Positions 24,333 through 32,377 of a stretch of DNA of 50,089 bases are shown piece by piece. The notes under the pieces were generated by a model that saw nothing but the letters and a program-made list of their open reading frames with translations, made no database searches and had not been told where the DNA came from. The stretch covers positions 1 through 50,089 of the forward strand of contig JAABTT010000019.1 of the NCBI GenBank assembly GCA_011389765.1, in the 5' to 3' direction. This DNA is from Desulfohalobiaceae bacterium S24 (GTDB lineage: Bacteria; Desulfobacterota; Desulfovibrionia; Desulfovibrionales; Desulfothermaceae). Every line of letters starts with the position of its first letter. Positions within the stretch are counted from its first letter, which is position 1. Made by a program: the position numbers and the translations under genes.

Positions 24333-24731
24333 ATGATCTACCGTTTTCATCATCTTCACCTGATCTGCCGGGACTTGGAGGGCATGATCGATTTCTTCAC
24401 CCAGGTTTTGGGGGGCAGTCTGGCGGCGCGGCAGAAATTCGGGACGGCGGACGGCGCGTCCATCGATCTTCAGGGAACACGCATCAACCTGCGGGTGGCC
24501 CGGGAGGATGAGGATATCAAAGGCGATGCCTCCTTCACCAGCTATGGATACGACCATATCGGGCTGCAGGTCGATGATCTGGAGGCCGCGTATCAGGAAA
24601 TACAGGACAAAGGGTTTTCCTTTTTCGTGCAGCCCAAAGACATCCCGGGCTTGCGGATCGCTTTTTTCAAAGGGCCTGAGGCCATACCCATCGAGCTGGT
24701 CCAGGTGCTGGGAGAGGGGATTGAAGATTAG
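24333..24731 (+). CDS. VOC-superfamily protein (glyoxalase/epimerase-like)
   Basis: A 132-residue single-chain VOC protein made of two beta-alpha-beta-beta-beta units. The putative metal ligands are kept: a His in FHHLHLIC near residue 8, a His in YGYDHIGLQ near 75, and a Glu in IPIELVQ near 125. AAAGGAGA is 5 bp upstream of the ATG. It could be an epimerase, isomerase or lyase. It is the only plus-strand gene in this part of the island, and it faces the second VOC gene at 25053. It may share the same acyl-CoA pathway. Confidence 0.8.
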   Translation: MIYRFHHLHLICRDLEGMIDFFTQVLGGSLAARQKFGTADGASIDLQGTRINLRVAREDEDIKGDASFTSYGYDHIGLQVDDLEAAYQEIQDKGFSFFVQPKDIPGLRIAFFKGPEAIPIELVQVLGEGIED

Positions 24732-24912
24732 ACATTCATGAGGTTTCAGGTGTCGCGTTTCGGGTGTCAGTCCTGCCGCTGGCCGCAGACGTCCAGTTTG
24801 ATCAAAAAGAAACTTGGAGTCACCTCCTCCGTCATTCCGGCGGAGGCCGGAATCCAGACTGAACAAGCTGGACCCCGGCCTCCGCCGGGGTGACGGAGAA
24901 AGAAAAATCAAT
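24730..24912. repeat. composite REP-like element, copy B
   Basis: The GACATTCATGAGGTTTCAGG start, the GGCCGCAGACGTCCAGTTTG block and two hairpins are present. The left hairpin has CCGGCGGAGGCCGG and the right one CCGGCCTCCGCCGG, so the variable triplet GGA/TCC matches between them. Confidence 0.8.
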
Positions 24913-24924
24913 TTTTTCCTCGGA

Positions 24925-25021
24925 CCCGGAATCAGCATCGGAATCGGTATCGAGAATTGGTTTGATGAGGATTAAGACTTCGATTCCGATAGCGATAGCG
25001 ATAGCGATTCCGACCGGGATT
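24925..25021. repeat. GATAGCGATTCC hexanucleotide repeat tract
   Basis: Degenerate GATAGC, GATTCC and GGAATC units on both strands follow REP copy B and run up to the stop of the epimerase-like gene. Confidence 0.7.
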
Positions 25022-25052
25022 TCTGCCTAGAGTTTCTTTAGGTGAAGCTGCT

Positions 25053-25457
25053 TCAGCCTTTATCATCAATGAGTTCGGTCAGGACCCCGTTCATCTTCCT
25101 GGGATGGATAAAGGCGAACTCGCATTCCCGAAAAGGTCTGGCCCCGCCGATAAAGGGATAGTCCTTATTCCGGAGTTCCTGCATGGCCTCCCGGGTGTTG
25201 TCCACGTTGAAGCTCAGGAGCATGATGCCTTCGCCGTGTTTGGCAATGAACCTGGCCACCTCCCCGTCAGGGCTGGTGGATTCCATGAGCTCAAAGCCCA
25301 CTTCGCCGACATAATACCGGGCCACCCGGATTTTTTCATTGTCATCTACATAGGCGTCGTCCGGACCGGACTTGCCGAGCATGATCTCCCAGACCGGCTT
25401 GGCCTGCTCCAGATCCTTGACCGCCACGCAGATGTGGTCGATTTTGTTTATCTTCAC
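25053..25457 (-). CDS. methylmalonyl-CoA epimerase-like VOC protein
   Basis: A 134-residue protein closely following methylmalonyl-CoA epimerase: KIDHICVAVKDL at the start, IAKHGEGIMLLSFNVDN in the middle, and VLTELID at the end. The first ligand His and the last Glu are kept. The expected His in the GLHHIAF-type strand is replaced (GIMLLSF), so one metal ligand appears lost. The enzyme may therefore bind metal differently or act on another 2-substituted acyl-CoA. With a B12 mutase in the same island, an epimerase for the mutase substrate or product (for example an arylsuccinyl- or arylmalonyl-CoA) is a sensible role, but it is inferred. Confidence 0.8.
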   Translation of the reverse strand: MKINKIDHICVAVKDLEQAKPVWEIMLGKSGPDDAYVDDNEKIRVARYYVGEVGFELMESTSPDGEVARFIAKHGEGIMLLSFNVDNTREAMQELRNKDYPFIGGARPFRECEFAFIHPRKMNGVLTELIDDKG

Positions 25458-25773
25458 GGTTCTTCCCCTTTTCCAATTTTTTCAGGAGAAAAAATTGGAA
25501 ATTCTTCTTTGTTCTTCATTCACCATTCGACGTTCAGCGTTCAACGTTCGACGTTTTTTTCCGATGGGATTGCTTCGTCGAAACGATTTTCACACTCTTG
25601 CTTAGACCTCCTGCTTTCACCCCTCAGCCCTATGCTCCATACTCCATGCCCTCTGCCTCTTCAATCCCGGCATTCCGTCCGGACTGGAGGCGGCATTTCT
25701 TGCTTATCAAATTTCCAATTTCCAATTTCGAATTTCCAGCTTTTTTTCTTCCCGACCTCCGACGTCTGATTTC
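25458..25773. other. low-complexity spacer
   Basis: It contains degenerate GACGTTCAGCGTTCAACG units (25520-25556) and TTTCCAATTTCGAATTTCC units (25705-25740). No gene is supported. Confidence 0.6.
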
Positions 25774-27798
25774 TCATTTTCTGAATTCCGGCTTCCGTTT
25801 TTCCAGAAAGGCGGATATCCCCTCCCGGGCCGCATCCAGGCAGGCGATCTCCCCGAATCCTTGATATCCGGCTTCCAGAGCCTGCTCGAAATCCTGGCAT
25901 GCGGCGGCGGCTTTGACAGTGCGGGCGGCTGTAGCCACGGCTTCCTGGCTCAAGGTGAGTTTTCCGGCCATGGGCGGCTCCGGAAGGTCGATCTTCGGCA
26001 GACTGGCCGGGGCTTCGGGAAGCTGATAGCTCTGACCGGACAGAGAATGTACCAGGCGGATCGCCTCGGGCAGCAGTTCCTGATGCTTGTCCACAACACT
26101 CCGGATCATGCCGATTTCCTTGGCCTGCTCTGCAGTAACGGCTTTGCCGAGACAGATCATTTCATGGAAGTGTTCAGCCCCCTGGGGCCATCTGCGATAG
26201 GGCACCACGCAGCCGCCAATGCCGGGTAAAATACCCAGGGTGATCTCCGGGAACTGCAGTCTCACCCCTTTGACCGCTACCAGGGCGTGACAACGGATGG
26301 CCACTTCCAGCCCCCCCCCAAGGGCCATGCCGTTGAGGGCCGCCACAATGGGCTTGTCCAGGCGATCCATGAAACGCTGCACCTTGGCGCAGTCCCGGCT
26401 GTACTGGACCGCTTTTTCCTTGTCTCCCAGGACCTCGGGGAACCGGCCGATGTCCGCCCCGGCGGAAAAGGCGCTCAGCCCATAGCCGGTCAGAACGAAG
26501 CCCTTGGTTTCGGGGTCTTTGTCAAACTGCTCCAGAACGGAGAGGATTTCGTCGTTGATCCTGTCGCTCAGGGCGTTCATGGCCTGAGGGCGGCGCAGGG
26601 TAATGACCTTCACCCCGTCAACGCTGTCCACGAGCACATTACGCTTGAAGTCGAGGTACTCGGCCAGGGGCTGTTTGGGTTTCGGAAAATCCGGCTTTTC
26701 CCGGGCAAAGCGATCCACGATTCTCTTGACTTCGCTTTCTGCAAGGGTTTGCATGAGTTCCAAAGGACCCTGCTTGAACCCTAAGGCGATCTCGCAGCCA
26801 AGGTTGAGGTCTTCCTGACTGCCGATCCCCCGGTCCAGGATGTCGAAGCTTTGGGAGAAGAGGATGCCCAGGAGACGGTCCCGGACCTGTTCTTTGATTC
26901 CCGGCGGGACCTCCGGACCGGAACCGGGACTGGCTGTCTCCCATTTGGCGACTGATCCCAGTATGGGGGCGGGCTGATAATGGGCGCCTTCTTTCTCCAT
27001 CTGGTTGCTGTTGGTCTCGATGATGATCGGATTGCCGTTGGCCAGATTGAGGACGAAGAAAGGGCCGGCAAAGACAAATTCCTCGGCAGTCCTATCGATC
27101 TGGGCGGCGGTGGCGTCCTGCAAAAGCCGGGCGGCCTCATTGCACCAGTTGTCGAAAATCCGATCGAGCATGAAGCAGACCACGTCCCGGGTGACCAGGG
27201 GGACCTTGCCGGTCATGGCGAAAAACCAGAGCAGGTAGTCGATGACCTCCTGAGATGACTGCTCCCAGGAAACGACCTCCACCGGCAGGCTCCGCCAGGC
27301 CGGAGCAAAAAAATGGGTGATGCTGGTTCGCTCCGGATGCCGGGTTTGGGCAAAGATCTCACCGGCCGGGATGGAGCTTGTGTTGGAGGTCAAAATGGCC
27401 GAAGGATCGACCTGTGCTTCAACCTGCTGGAAAATCGTCTGCTTTAACTGAAGTGATTCGGTGGCGGCCTCGATGACCAGCTGAGAATGGCGCAGGGCAT
27501 CGTAATCAGAGGTGTAATTGATATTTTCCAGGATCGCTGCGGCCTTTTCCGGACTCAACTTTTTTTTATCCACCCCTTTCCGGGCATAGCCGGCCAGTCG
27601 TTGTTCCGCCTTTTTCAAGGCCTCTTCCGAAATATCCACCAGATGGAGTTTGATTTCGGGCCGGGCGCTTTTCAGGTAATAGGCGATGTCCGGCCCGATG
27701 GTGCCGGATCCGATGATGGCCGCTTCTTCGGGAAGGCCGCGCTCCGGTTTGATGAGCAATGGATTGACTGCCGTGGGGTAGAGGTTCTGTGTGTGCAT
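25774..27798 (-). CDS. 3-hydroxyacyl-CoA dehydrogenase / enoyl-CoA hydratase fusion
   Basis: A 674-residue bifunctional beta-oxidation enzyme with dehydrogenase first and hydratase last, the reverse of FadB. The NAD-binding GSGTIGPDIAYYL is near residue 29, and the catalytic His lies in TSITHFFAPAW near 160. The C-terminal crotonase domain has the oxyanion segment GMALGGGLEVAIR and FPEITLGILPGIGG. I start it at MHTQNLYPT with AAGGGG upstream. It would hydrate and then oxidise an enoyl-CoA. A hydratase/dehydrogenase fusion is also part of the known indoleacetate clusters. Its stop is followed by repeats, and the hydantoinase genes lie just upstream on the same strand. Confidence 0.9.
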   Translation of the reverse strand: MHTQNLYPTAVNPLLIKPERGLPEEAAIIGSGTIGPDIAYYLKSARPEIKLHLVDISEEALKKAEQRLAGYARKGVDKKKLSPEKAAAILENINYTSDYDALRHSQLVIEAATESLQLKQTIFQQVEAQVDPSAILTSNTSSIPAGEIFAQTRHPERTSITHFFAPAWRSLPVEVVSWEQSSQEVIDYLLWFFAMTGKVPLVTRDVVCFMLDRIFDNWCNEAARLLQDATAAQIDRTAEEFVFAGPFFVLNLANGNPIIIETNSNQMEKEGAHYQPAPILGSVAKWETASPGSGPEVPPGIKEQVRDRLLGILFSQSFDILDRGIGSQEDLNLGCEIALGFKQGPLELMQTLAESEVKRIVDRFAREKPDFPKPKQPLAEYLDFKRNVLVDSVDGVKVITLRRPQAMNALSDRINDEILSVLEQFDKDPETKGFVLTGYGLSAFSAGADIGRFPEVLGDKEKAVQYSRDCAKVQRFMDRLDKPIVAALNGMALGGGLEVAIRCHALVAVKGVRLQFPEITLGILPGIGGCVVPYRRWPQGAEHFHEMICLGKAVTAEQAKEIGMIRSVVDKHQELLPEAIRLVHSLSGQSYQLPEAPASLPKIDLPEPPMAGKLTLSQEAVATAARTVKAAAACQDFEQALEAGYQGFGEIACLDAAREGISAFLEKRKPEFRK

Positions 27799-27986
27799 AC
27801 AACGCCCCTTTGGGATTGAAGATTGAAGAGTGAGGATTGAATATTGCAGAAACAAGAAATAAAATTTATGATTTACTTTAAAGTCTTAGGTGTAAAGGTC
27901 GCCATAAGCTGCGAAATATGTATTTATGGCACCCCCTCTTTATTCCCCATTCAACGTTCGATGTTCGACGTTCTTCCCTCTTGAAT

Positions 27987-29699
27987 TTAGCCCTCCCTCA
28001 ACTTTTCGGTGGCCCGGCTGTCCACCTCCAGGGTCTCCGGATTCAGAACCACTTTATAGGCCTGCTCGGCCTGCTCCAGGCTGACGTATCCCTGGCGCAC
28101 ATCATATTCCACCAGGACGGGGTCCCGTTCACAGGGATCTCCGAAACCACCGCCGCCGGGGGCGTCCATGATGATCTCGTCGCCGGGCTCCAGTTGGGTC
28201 AGGCCATAGGGATTGCCCGGGGTGCCGTTGACCAGAAAGCGGGCCAAGGAACCGCTGTTCCCGCCAAACAGACCCTTTGCCGGATAGCGGAAACGGCCGG
28301 ATTGAATGCCCAGATTGACCGGGGGCAAAGGCCCGGCGGCGTCATCCGGGATGCTGAAGACCACCCGCCGTCCCAGCCCGCCTCTGCTGCGTCCGGGTCC
28401 GCCGGAATCGGTTAAGAGTTCCCGTTTTTGCACGAGGAGCGGGGTGTTGCTTTCAAAAATTTCCACCGGAGTGTTGGCCCCGTTGGCCGGAAAGATATAG
28501 TCGTAGTAGCCGTCGTTGTTTTGCCCGGCACCCATGCCGCCGCCTCTGATGATCACACTGTGCCAGCGGGAACGGTCTTTCCGCAGGCCGTAGAAGACGT
28601 TCATGGTGGCCGGGGTTCCGCCGCTGGACGCGATGACCCGGTCCGGAAGGGCTTCGGCCATAGCCTGGTAGATGATCTCCGTCACAAAGTGCCCGATCTG
28701 CATCCTGGCGGCCACGGCTGCCGGGAATTTACAGTTGACCACGCTGCCCTCGGGGGCCAGGACTGCAATGGGGGCCGCACTGCCGTCGTTGTTGGGCAGA
28801 TCCGGGTCGAACATGCTTTTCAGGGCCATGAAGACATAGGCATAGGTGAAGTTGTAGACCACGTTGCCGCCCCAGGCCACCTGACCGGAGGAGCCTGTAA
28901 AATCCACCTGGATTTGATCCCCGGTCACATTGACGCTGAGCTTGATGCGCACGTCCTCCCGGCCCTCCATCTGTTCCACCAGGCCTTCGGCCGGATAGCT
29001 GCCGTCCGGAACCGCGGCAATGGCCTTGCGCATGTTAAGCTCAGTCCTGGAGATGATCTCCTCGGCCAGGTCCTGGAGATCCTCAAGCCCGTACTCCTGG
29101 AGCATGCCCTTGATCTGTTCGGTACAGACATGATTGGCCGCGATCTGGGAGCGGATGTCTCCCAGGACCTCCTCAGGGGTGCGCACGTTCCAGCGGATGA
29201 GATCGGCAACAGACTGATTGATGATCCCCTGTTCATAGATTTTTACCAGAGGAATGAACAGGCCTTCTTCATAGACTTCGCGGTTGTCCGAGGCCACCCG
29301 GCCGCCGATATCCGAATGGTGAAAGACGCAGGCCGTGAAAGCCGCCAGTCGGTCCTGATAAAAAATCGGGGAGAGCACACAGACATCATTGAGATGTCCG
29401 GCCAGGGCCCAGGGGTCATTGGTGATCAGTACATCGCCGGATTTGAAGGTCTCGGGATCCAGTCCGGAGATGAGCCGCTTGATCCCCAGGGCCATGGCCC
29501 CGGACTGCCCCGGGGTGGCGAAAGAGCCCTGGGCCAGTTCCCGTCCCAGGCGGTCGGTGAACATGCAGGTGTAGTCGTGGGCGTCCCGAACCAGACTGGA
29601 AAAAGCCGTCCGGGCCACAGTGGTATCCGCCTCGTCCACGATGGCGATGAGCCGCTGCCAGAGAATCTGCAGGGTCACCGGGTCAAAATGTTCTGCCAT
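27987..29699 (-). CDS. hyuB: hydantoinase B / oxoprolinase-family subunit
   Basis: A 570-residue HyuB-type subunit with the family's N-terminal DPVTLQILWQRLIAIVDE, LITNDPWALAGHLNDV, HHSDIGGRV, and the C-terminal GGGGFGDPCERDP. Together with HyuA it forms an ATP-dependent amidohydrolase that opens cyclic amides such as hydantoins or 5-oxoproline. Beside a Mo-hydroxylase it is a good candidate for opening an oxidised N-heterocycle (a 2-oxindole-type lactam). It has AAGGA before the ATG and a 35-bp hairpin 22 bp upstream. Confidence 0.93.
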   Translation of the reverse strand: MAEHFDPVTLQILWQRLIAIVDEADTTVARTAFSSLVRDAHDYTCMFTDRLGRELAQGSFATPGQSGAMALGIKRLISGLDPETFKSGDVLITNDPWALAGHLNDVCVLSPIFYQDRLAAFTACVFHHSDIGGRVASDNREVYEEGLFIPLVKIYEQGIINQSVADLIRWNVRTPEEVLGDIRSQIAANHVCTEQIKGMLQEYGLEDLQDLAEEIISRTELNMRKAIAAVPDGSYPAEGLVEQMEGREDVRIKLSVNVTGDQIQVDFTGSSGQVAWGGNVVYNFTYAYVFMALKSMFDPDLPNNDGSAAPIAVLAPEGSVVNCKFPAAVAARMQIGHFVTEIIYQAMAEALPDRVIASSGGTPATMNVFYGLRKDRSRWHSVIIRGGGMGAGQNNDGYYDYIFPANGANTPVEIFESNTPLLVQKRELLTDSGGPGRSRGGLGRRVVFSIPDDAAGPLPPVNLGIQSGRFRYPAKGLFGGNSGSLARFLVNGTPGNPYGLTQLEPGDEIIMDAPGGGGFGDPCERDPVLVEYDVRQGYVSLEQAEQAYKVVLNPETLEVDSRATEKLREG

Positions 29700-29720
29700 G
29701 GCGGGTCCTTTTGAGGTTTC

Positions 29721-29755
29721 AGATATCAGCGTGGCCGCCGGCCACGCTGATATCT
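29721..29755 (-). promoter_or_regulatory. 35-bp perfect hairpin upstream of hyuB
   Basis: The arms AGATATCAGCGTGGCC and its exact complement flank GCC. In the mRNA it would end 21 nt before the hyuB start. It may be an operator, a processing site or a translational element between hyuA and hyuB. Confidence 0.7.
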
Positions 29756-29819
29756 AATTGTTTGATATTTAATACAATATATGTCTAAGCTGGTATGCTG
29801 TTTATCTTGAAATCCACGA

Positions 29820-29953
29820 CTGCCGGTTTGATCAATGAAGAAACTTTAGGTCACCCCCTCCGTCATTCCGGCGAAGGCCGGAATCCAGACTGAAAAAGCT
29901 GGACCCCGGCCTTCGCCGGGGTGACGGAGAAAAAAAATCAAGTTTCATACGAG
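29820..29953. repeat. composite REP-like element, copy C
   Basis: It has two hairpins with CCGGCGAAGGCCGG on the left and CCGGCCTTCGCCGG on the right, so the variable triplet (GAA/TTC) again matches. It lies between the hyuA stop and the hyuB leader. Confidence 0.8.
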
Positions 29954-29973
29954 CTTTGCCTCAATCCAAAATC

Positions 29974-32061
29974 TCACATGATTTCCATCCAGAGAAATCC
30001 ATACTCGTCCACGGATATCCGGGCGTCCTCCCCCGCCACCAGGGTCGACTCCCGTTCTTCTATAATGGCCGGTCCCTGAAAACGCATTCCCGGAAACAGC
30101 ATGTAGCGGTCATAGACTGTATAGGTGATGAAATCCCGGGCCAGAGCGGAGTAGGCCGGACGTGTCCCTTTGACTGCCTCAGCGGGCTCCCGGGTCCCGG
30201 TTGCGATTTTCTGCAGCTGCAGCGGCCGCTTCGGGAGATGAGCCCGAACCCGGAAGTTGACGAATTCAACCGGGGCCTCGGGATAGGTCCGGCCGAACAG
30301 TTCTTTATAGACCCGGTCAAAGCGATTCCGGATGTCGGTTTGTTGATATCCGTCAAAGGGCTGCTGGGGAAGAGGAACGTTGGTTTCGGAATCCTGTCCG
30401 ATAAAACGCATATCCAGGGACCGTTCAAAGGAGATGTCCCGAGGCTTCTCCTCTGCCTTGAGGTTTTTGACGCCCTGCCGTTCCAGATCTTGAAAGACCG
30501 CTTCCGCTTCGGCAAGATCAACCGAGCTTAAAGGGACTTTGTGGCTCCGGACCAGGTCGAAGGCCCGGGGAGCCGTGAAAAAGCCCAGGGCGGAAGCCAC
30601 CCCGGCATTGGGTGGGATAAGGACTTTGCCGGCCCCGAGTTTTTTGGCCAGGCCATAGGCATGGACCGGACCGGCCCCGCCAAAGGCGGTCACGGTGACC
30701 ACTTCGGGATTGCCACCCTTTTCAGCGATATGGGTCTTGGCGGCTCCGGCCATGGTCTCGTTGATCAGATCGTGAATTCCCCAGACGGCCTGCAAATAGC
30801 TGATCCCCAAAGGACCGGCGATCTGCTCTTCAATGCCCTGCCTGGCTCCTTCTTTGTCCAGGCGCATTTCCCCGCCTAAAAAATAGTCCGCATCCAGGTA
30901 GCCGAGCAGGAGATCGGCGTCGGTCACACAGGGGGCGGTCCCCCCCCGGCCGTAACAGATCGGACCGGGATCGGCGCCGGAACTTTCCGGTCCCACCTGG
31001 AGGGTGCCCATTTTGCTGATTTTGGCAGTGCTGCCCCCGCCGGCTCCGATTTCCATGAGATCCACCACCGGAACCTGGATGGTCAGTCCGCTGCCCTTCA
31101 TGAAGCGCTGCACGCGGCCGACCTCGAATTGAGGCACTACTCCGGCCGTTCCCCGTTGAATGAGGCAGGACTTGGCCGTGGTGCCGCCCATGTCAAAACA
31201 GAACATGTCCGGAATGTTGAACAGCCGGCTGTAAAACTGTCCGGAAATAACGGCGGCCGTAGGTCCGGACTCGATGATTCGCACCGGAAATTCTGCTGCG
31301 GTGGCCACCGAGGTAATGGAGCCGCTGGAGAGCATGATGAACAGATTGCCGCTGAAACCGATGCTGTTCAGGCTCTTTTCCAAACCGGCCAGGTAGCGCC
31401 CGGTCAAGGGCTTGACATAGGCATTGGTCGCCGTGGTGCTCGTCCGTTCGTATTCCCGGATCTGGGGCAGGACTTCATAGGAGATGGAGACGAACAGGTC
31501 CGGGGCTTCTTCCTGGATCATTTTTTTGATCCGGTATTCGTGCTCCGGATTTTCAAAGGAATTCAGCAGGCAGACCGCAATGGATTCCACCCCTTTATCC
31601 AGCAGATTCTTGATCACCCGGCGGGCTTCATCCATATTCAGCGGCTTTAAGATACTGCCGTCGCTTCGGATCCGCTCCTCGACTTCCTGGCGCAGCTCCC
31701 TTGAAATCAGAGGCTGAGGGAATTCGGCAAAAATATCATAGGGGGCATAGCGGATTTCCCGGCCCAGTTCCAGGACGTCCCGGAAGCCTTTGCTGGTGAT
31801 CAGTCCGGTTCTGGCCCCCTTACGTTCGATGATGGCATTGATGACCAGGGTCGTGCCGTGGATGATCTCCTCCATTCCCTTAATACATCCCGGAATTCGG
31901 GTTTCCAGCTCTTTGATCCCGGACCGGACCGCTTCTGCGGGATCTCTGGGGGTGGTCAAACATTTGTTGGTTCGGATAGCCCCGGTGGTTTCATCCAGGA
32001 GCACAAAATCCGTAAAGGTGCCGCCGATATCGCATCCAAGCCTGTAGATCCTGTCCGTCAT
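29974..32061 (-). CDS. hyuA: hydantoinase A / oxoprolinase-family subunit
   Basis: A 695-residue HyuA-type subunit with an actin/ASKHA ATP-binding fold: GCDIGGTFTDFVLLDE at the start, HGTTLVINAIIERKGA near 90, FDMGGTTAKSCLI near 290, and FGGAGPVHAYGLAKKLG near 460. It should supply the ATP-dependent activation step while HyuB completes the hydrolase. Gene order is hyuA then hyuB on one transcript, interrupted by a 274-bp repeat-bearing spacer. The substrate is unknown from sequence. Confidence 0.93.
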   Translation of the reverse strand: MTDRIYRLGCDIGGTFTDFVLLDETTGAIRTNKCLTTPRDPAEAVRSGIKELETRIPGCIKGMEEIIHGTTLVINAIIERKGARTGLITSKGFRDVLELGREIRYAPYDIFAEFPQPLISRELRQEVEERIRSDGSILKPLNMDEARRVIKNLLDKGVESIAVCLLNSFENPEHEYRIKKMIQEEAPDLFVSISYEVLPQIREYERTSTTATNAYVKPLTGRYLAGLEKSLNSIGFSGNLFIMLSSGSITSVATAAEFPVRIIESGPTAAVISGQFYSRLFNIPDMFCFDMGGTTAKSCLIQRGTAGVVPQFEVGRVQRFMKGSGLTIQVPVVDLMEIGAGGGSTAKISKMGTLQVGPESSGADPGPICYGRGGTAPCVTDADLLLGYLDADYFLGGEMRLDKEGARQGIEEQIAGPLGISYLQAVWGIHDLINETMAGAAKTHIAEKGGNPEVVTVTAFGGAGPVHAYGLAKKLGAGKVLIPPNAGVASALGFFTAPRAFDLVRSHKVPLSSVDLAEAEAVFQDLERQGVKNLKAEEKPRDISFERSLDMRFIGQDSETNVPLPQQPFDGYQQTDIRNRFDRVYKELFGRTYPEAPVEFVNFRVRAHLPKRPLQLQKIATGTREPAEAVKGTRPAYSALARDFITYTVYDRYMLFPGMRFQGPAIIEERESTLVAGEDARISVDEYGFLWMEIM

Positions 32062-32074
32062 TCAATACCCCGTT

Positions 32075-32377
32075 GGGATTTGAGATTGAAGATTTAAGAT
32101 TGAAGATTGAATATTGCTGCATAAAGATTTAAGATTTAAGATTGAATATTGCTGCATAAAGATTTAAGATTTAAGATTGAATATTGTAGATTGCTGCAGG
32201 GAAACGATTTATGATTTAATATTGAAGATTGTAGATTGCTGCATAAAGATTTAAGATTGAATAATGAATATTGAATATTGCTGCAGGGAGAATAAAGGCA
32301 CGGTAGTAATAAAAAGCTTTATTTGTTGGTATTTGACCGTATTTATTCAGCAATATTCAATATTCAATCTTAAATCT
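32075..32377. repeat. GATTGAAGATTTAA tandem-type low-complexity spacer
   Basis: A unit of about 35 bp, containing ATAAAGATTTAAGATTTAAG followed by ATTGAATATTGCTGC, is repeated directly from about 32106 to 32290 with small changes. Its end GAATATTGCTGCAGGGAGA (32273-32291) has a perfect inverted copy at 34848-34866, beyond the Mo-hydroxylase large subunit. No gene is supported. Confidence 0.75.

Noticed and set aside
24066..24938. Minus-strand open frame of 290 codons
   Set aside because: It runs through REP copy B and opposite the VOC gene, whose product is clearly conserved. No start context or family supports it.
32106..32290. CRISPR-like array of short direct repeats
   Set aside because: The units are contiguous and AT-rich, with no unique spacers and no cas gene. 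It is low-complexity tandem DNA.
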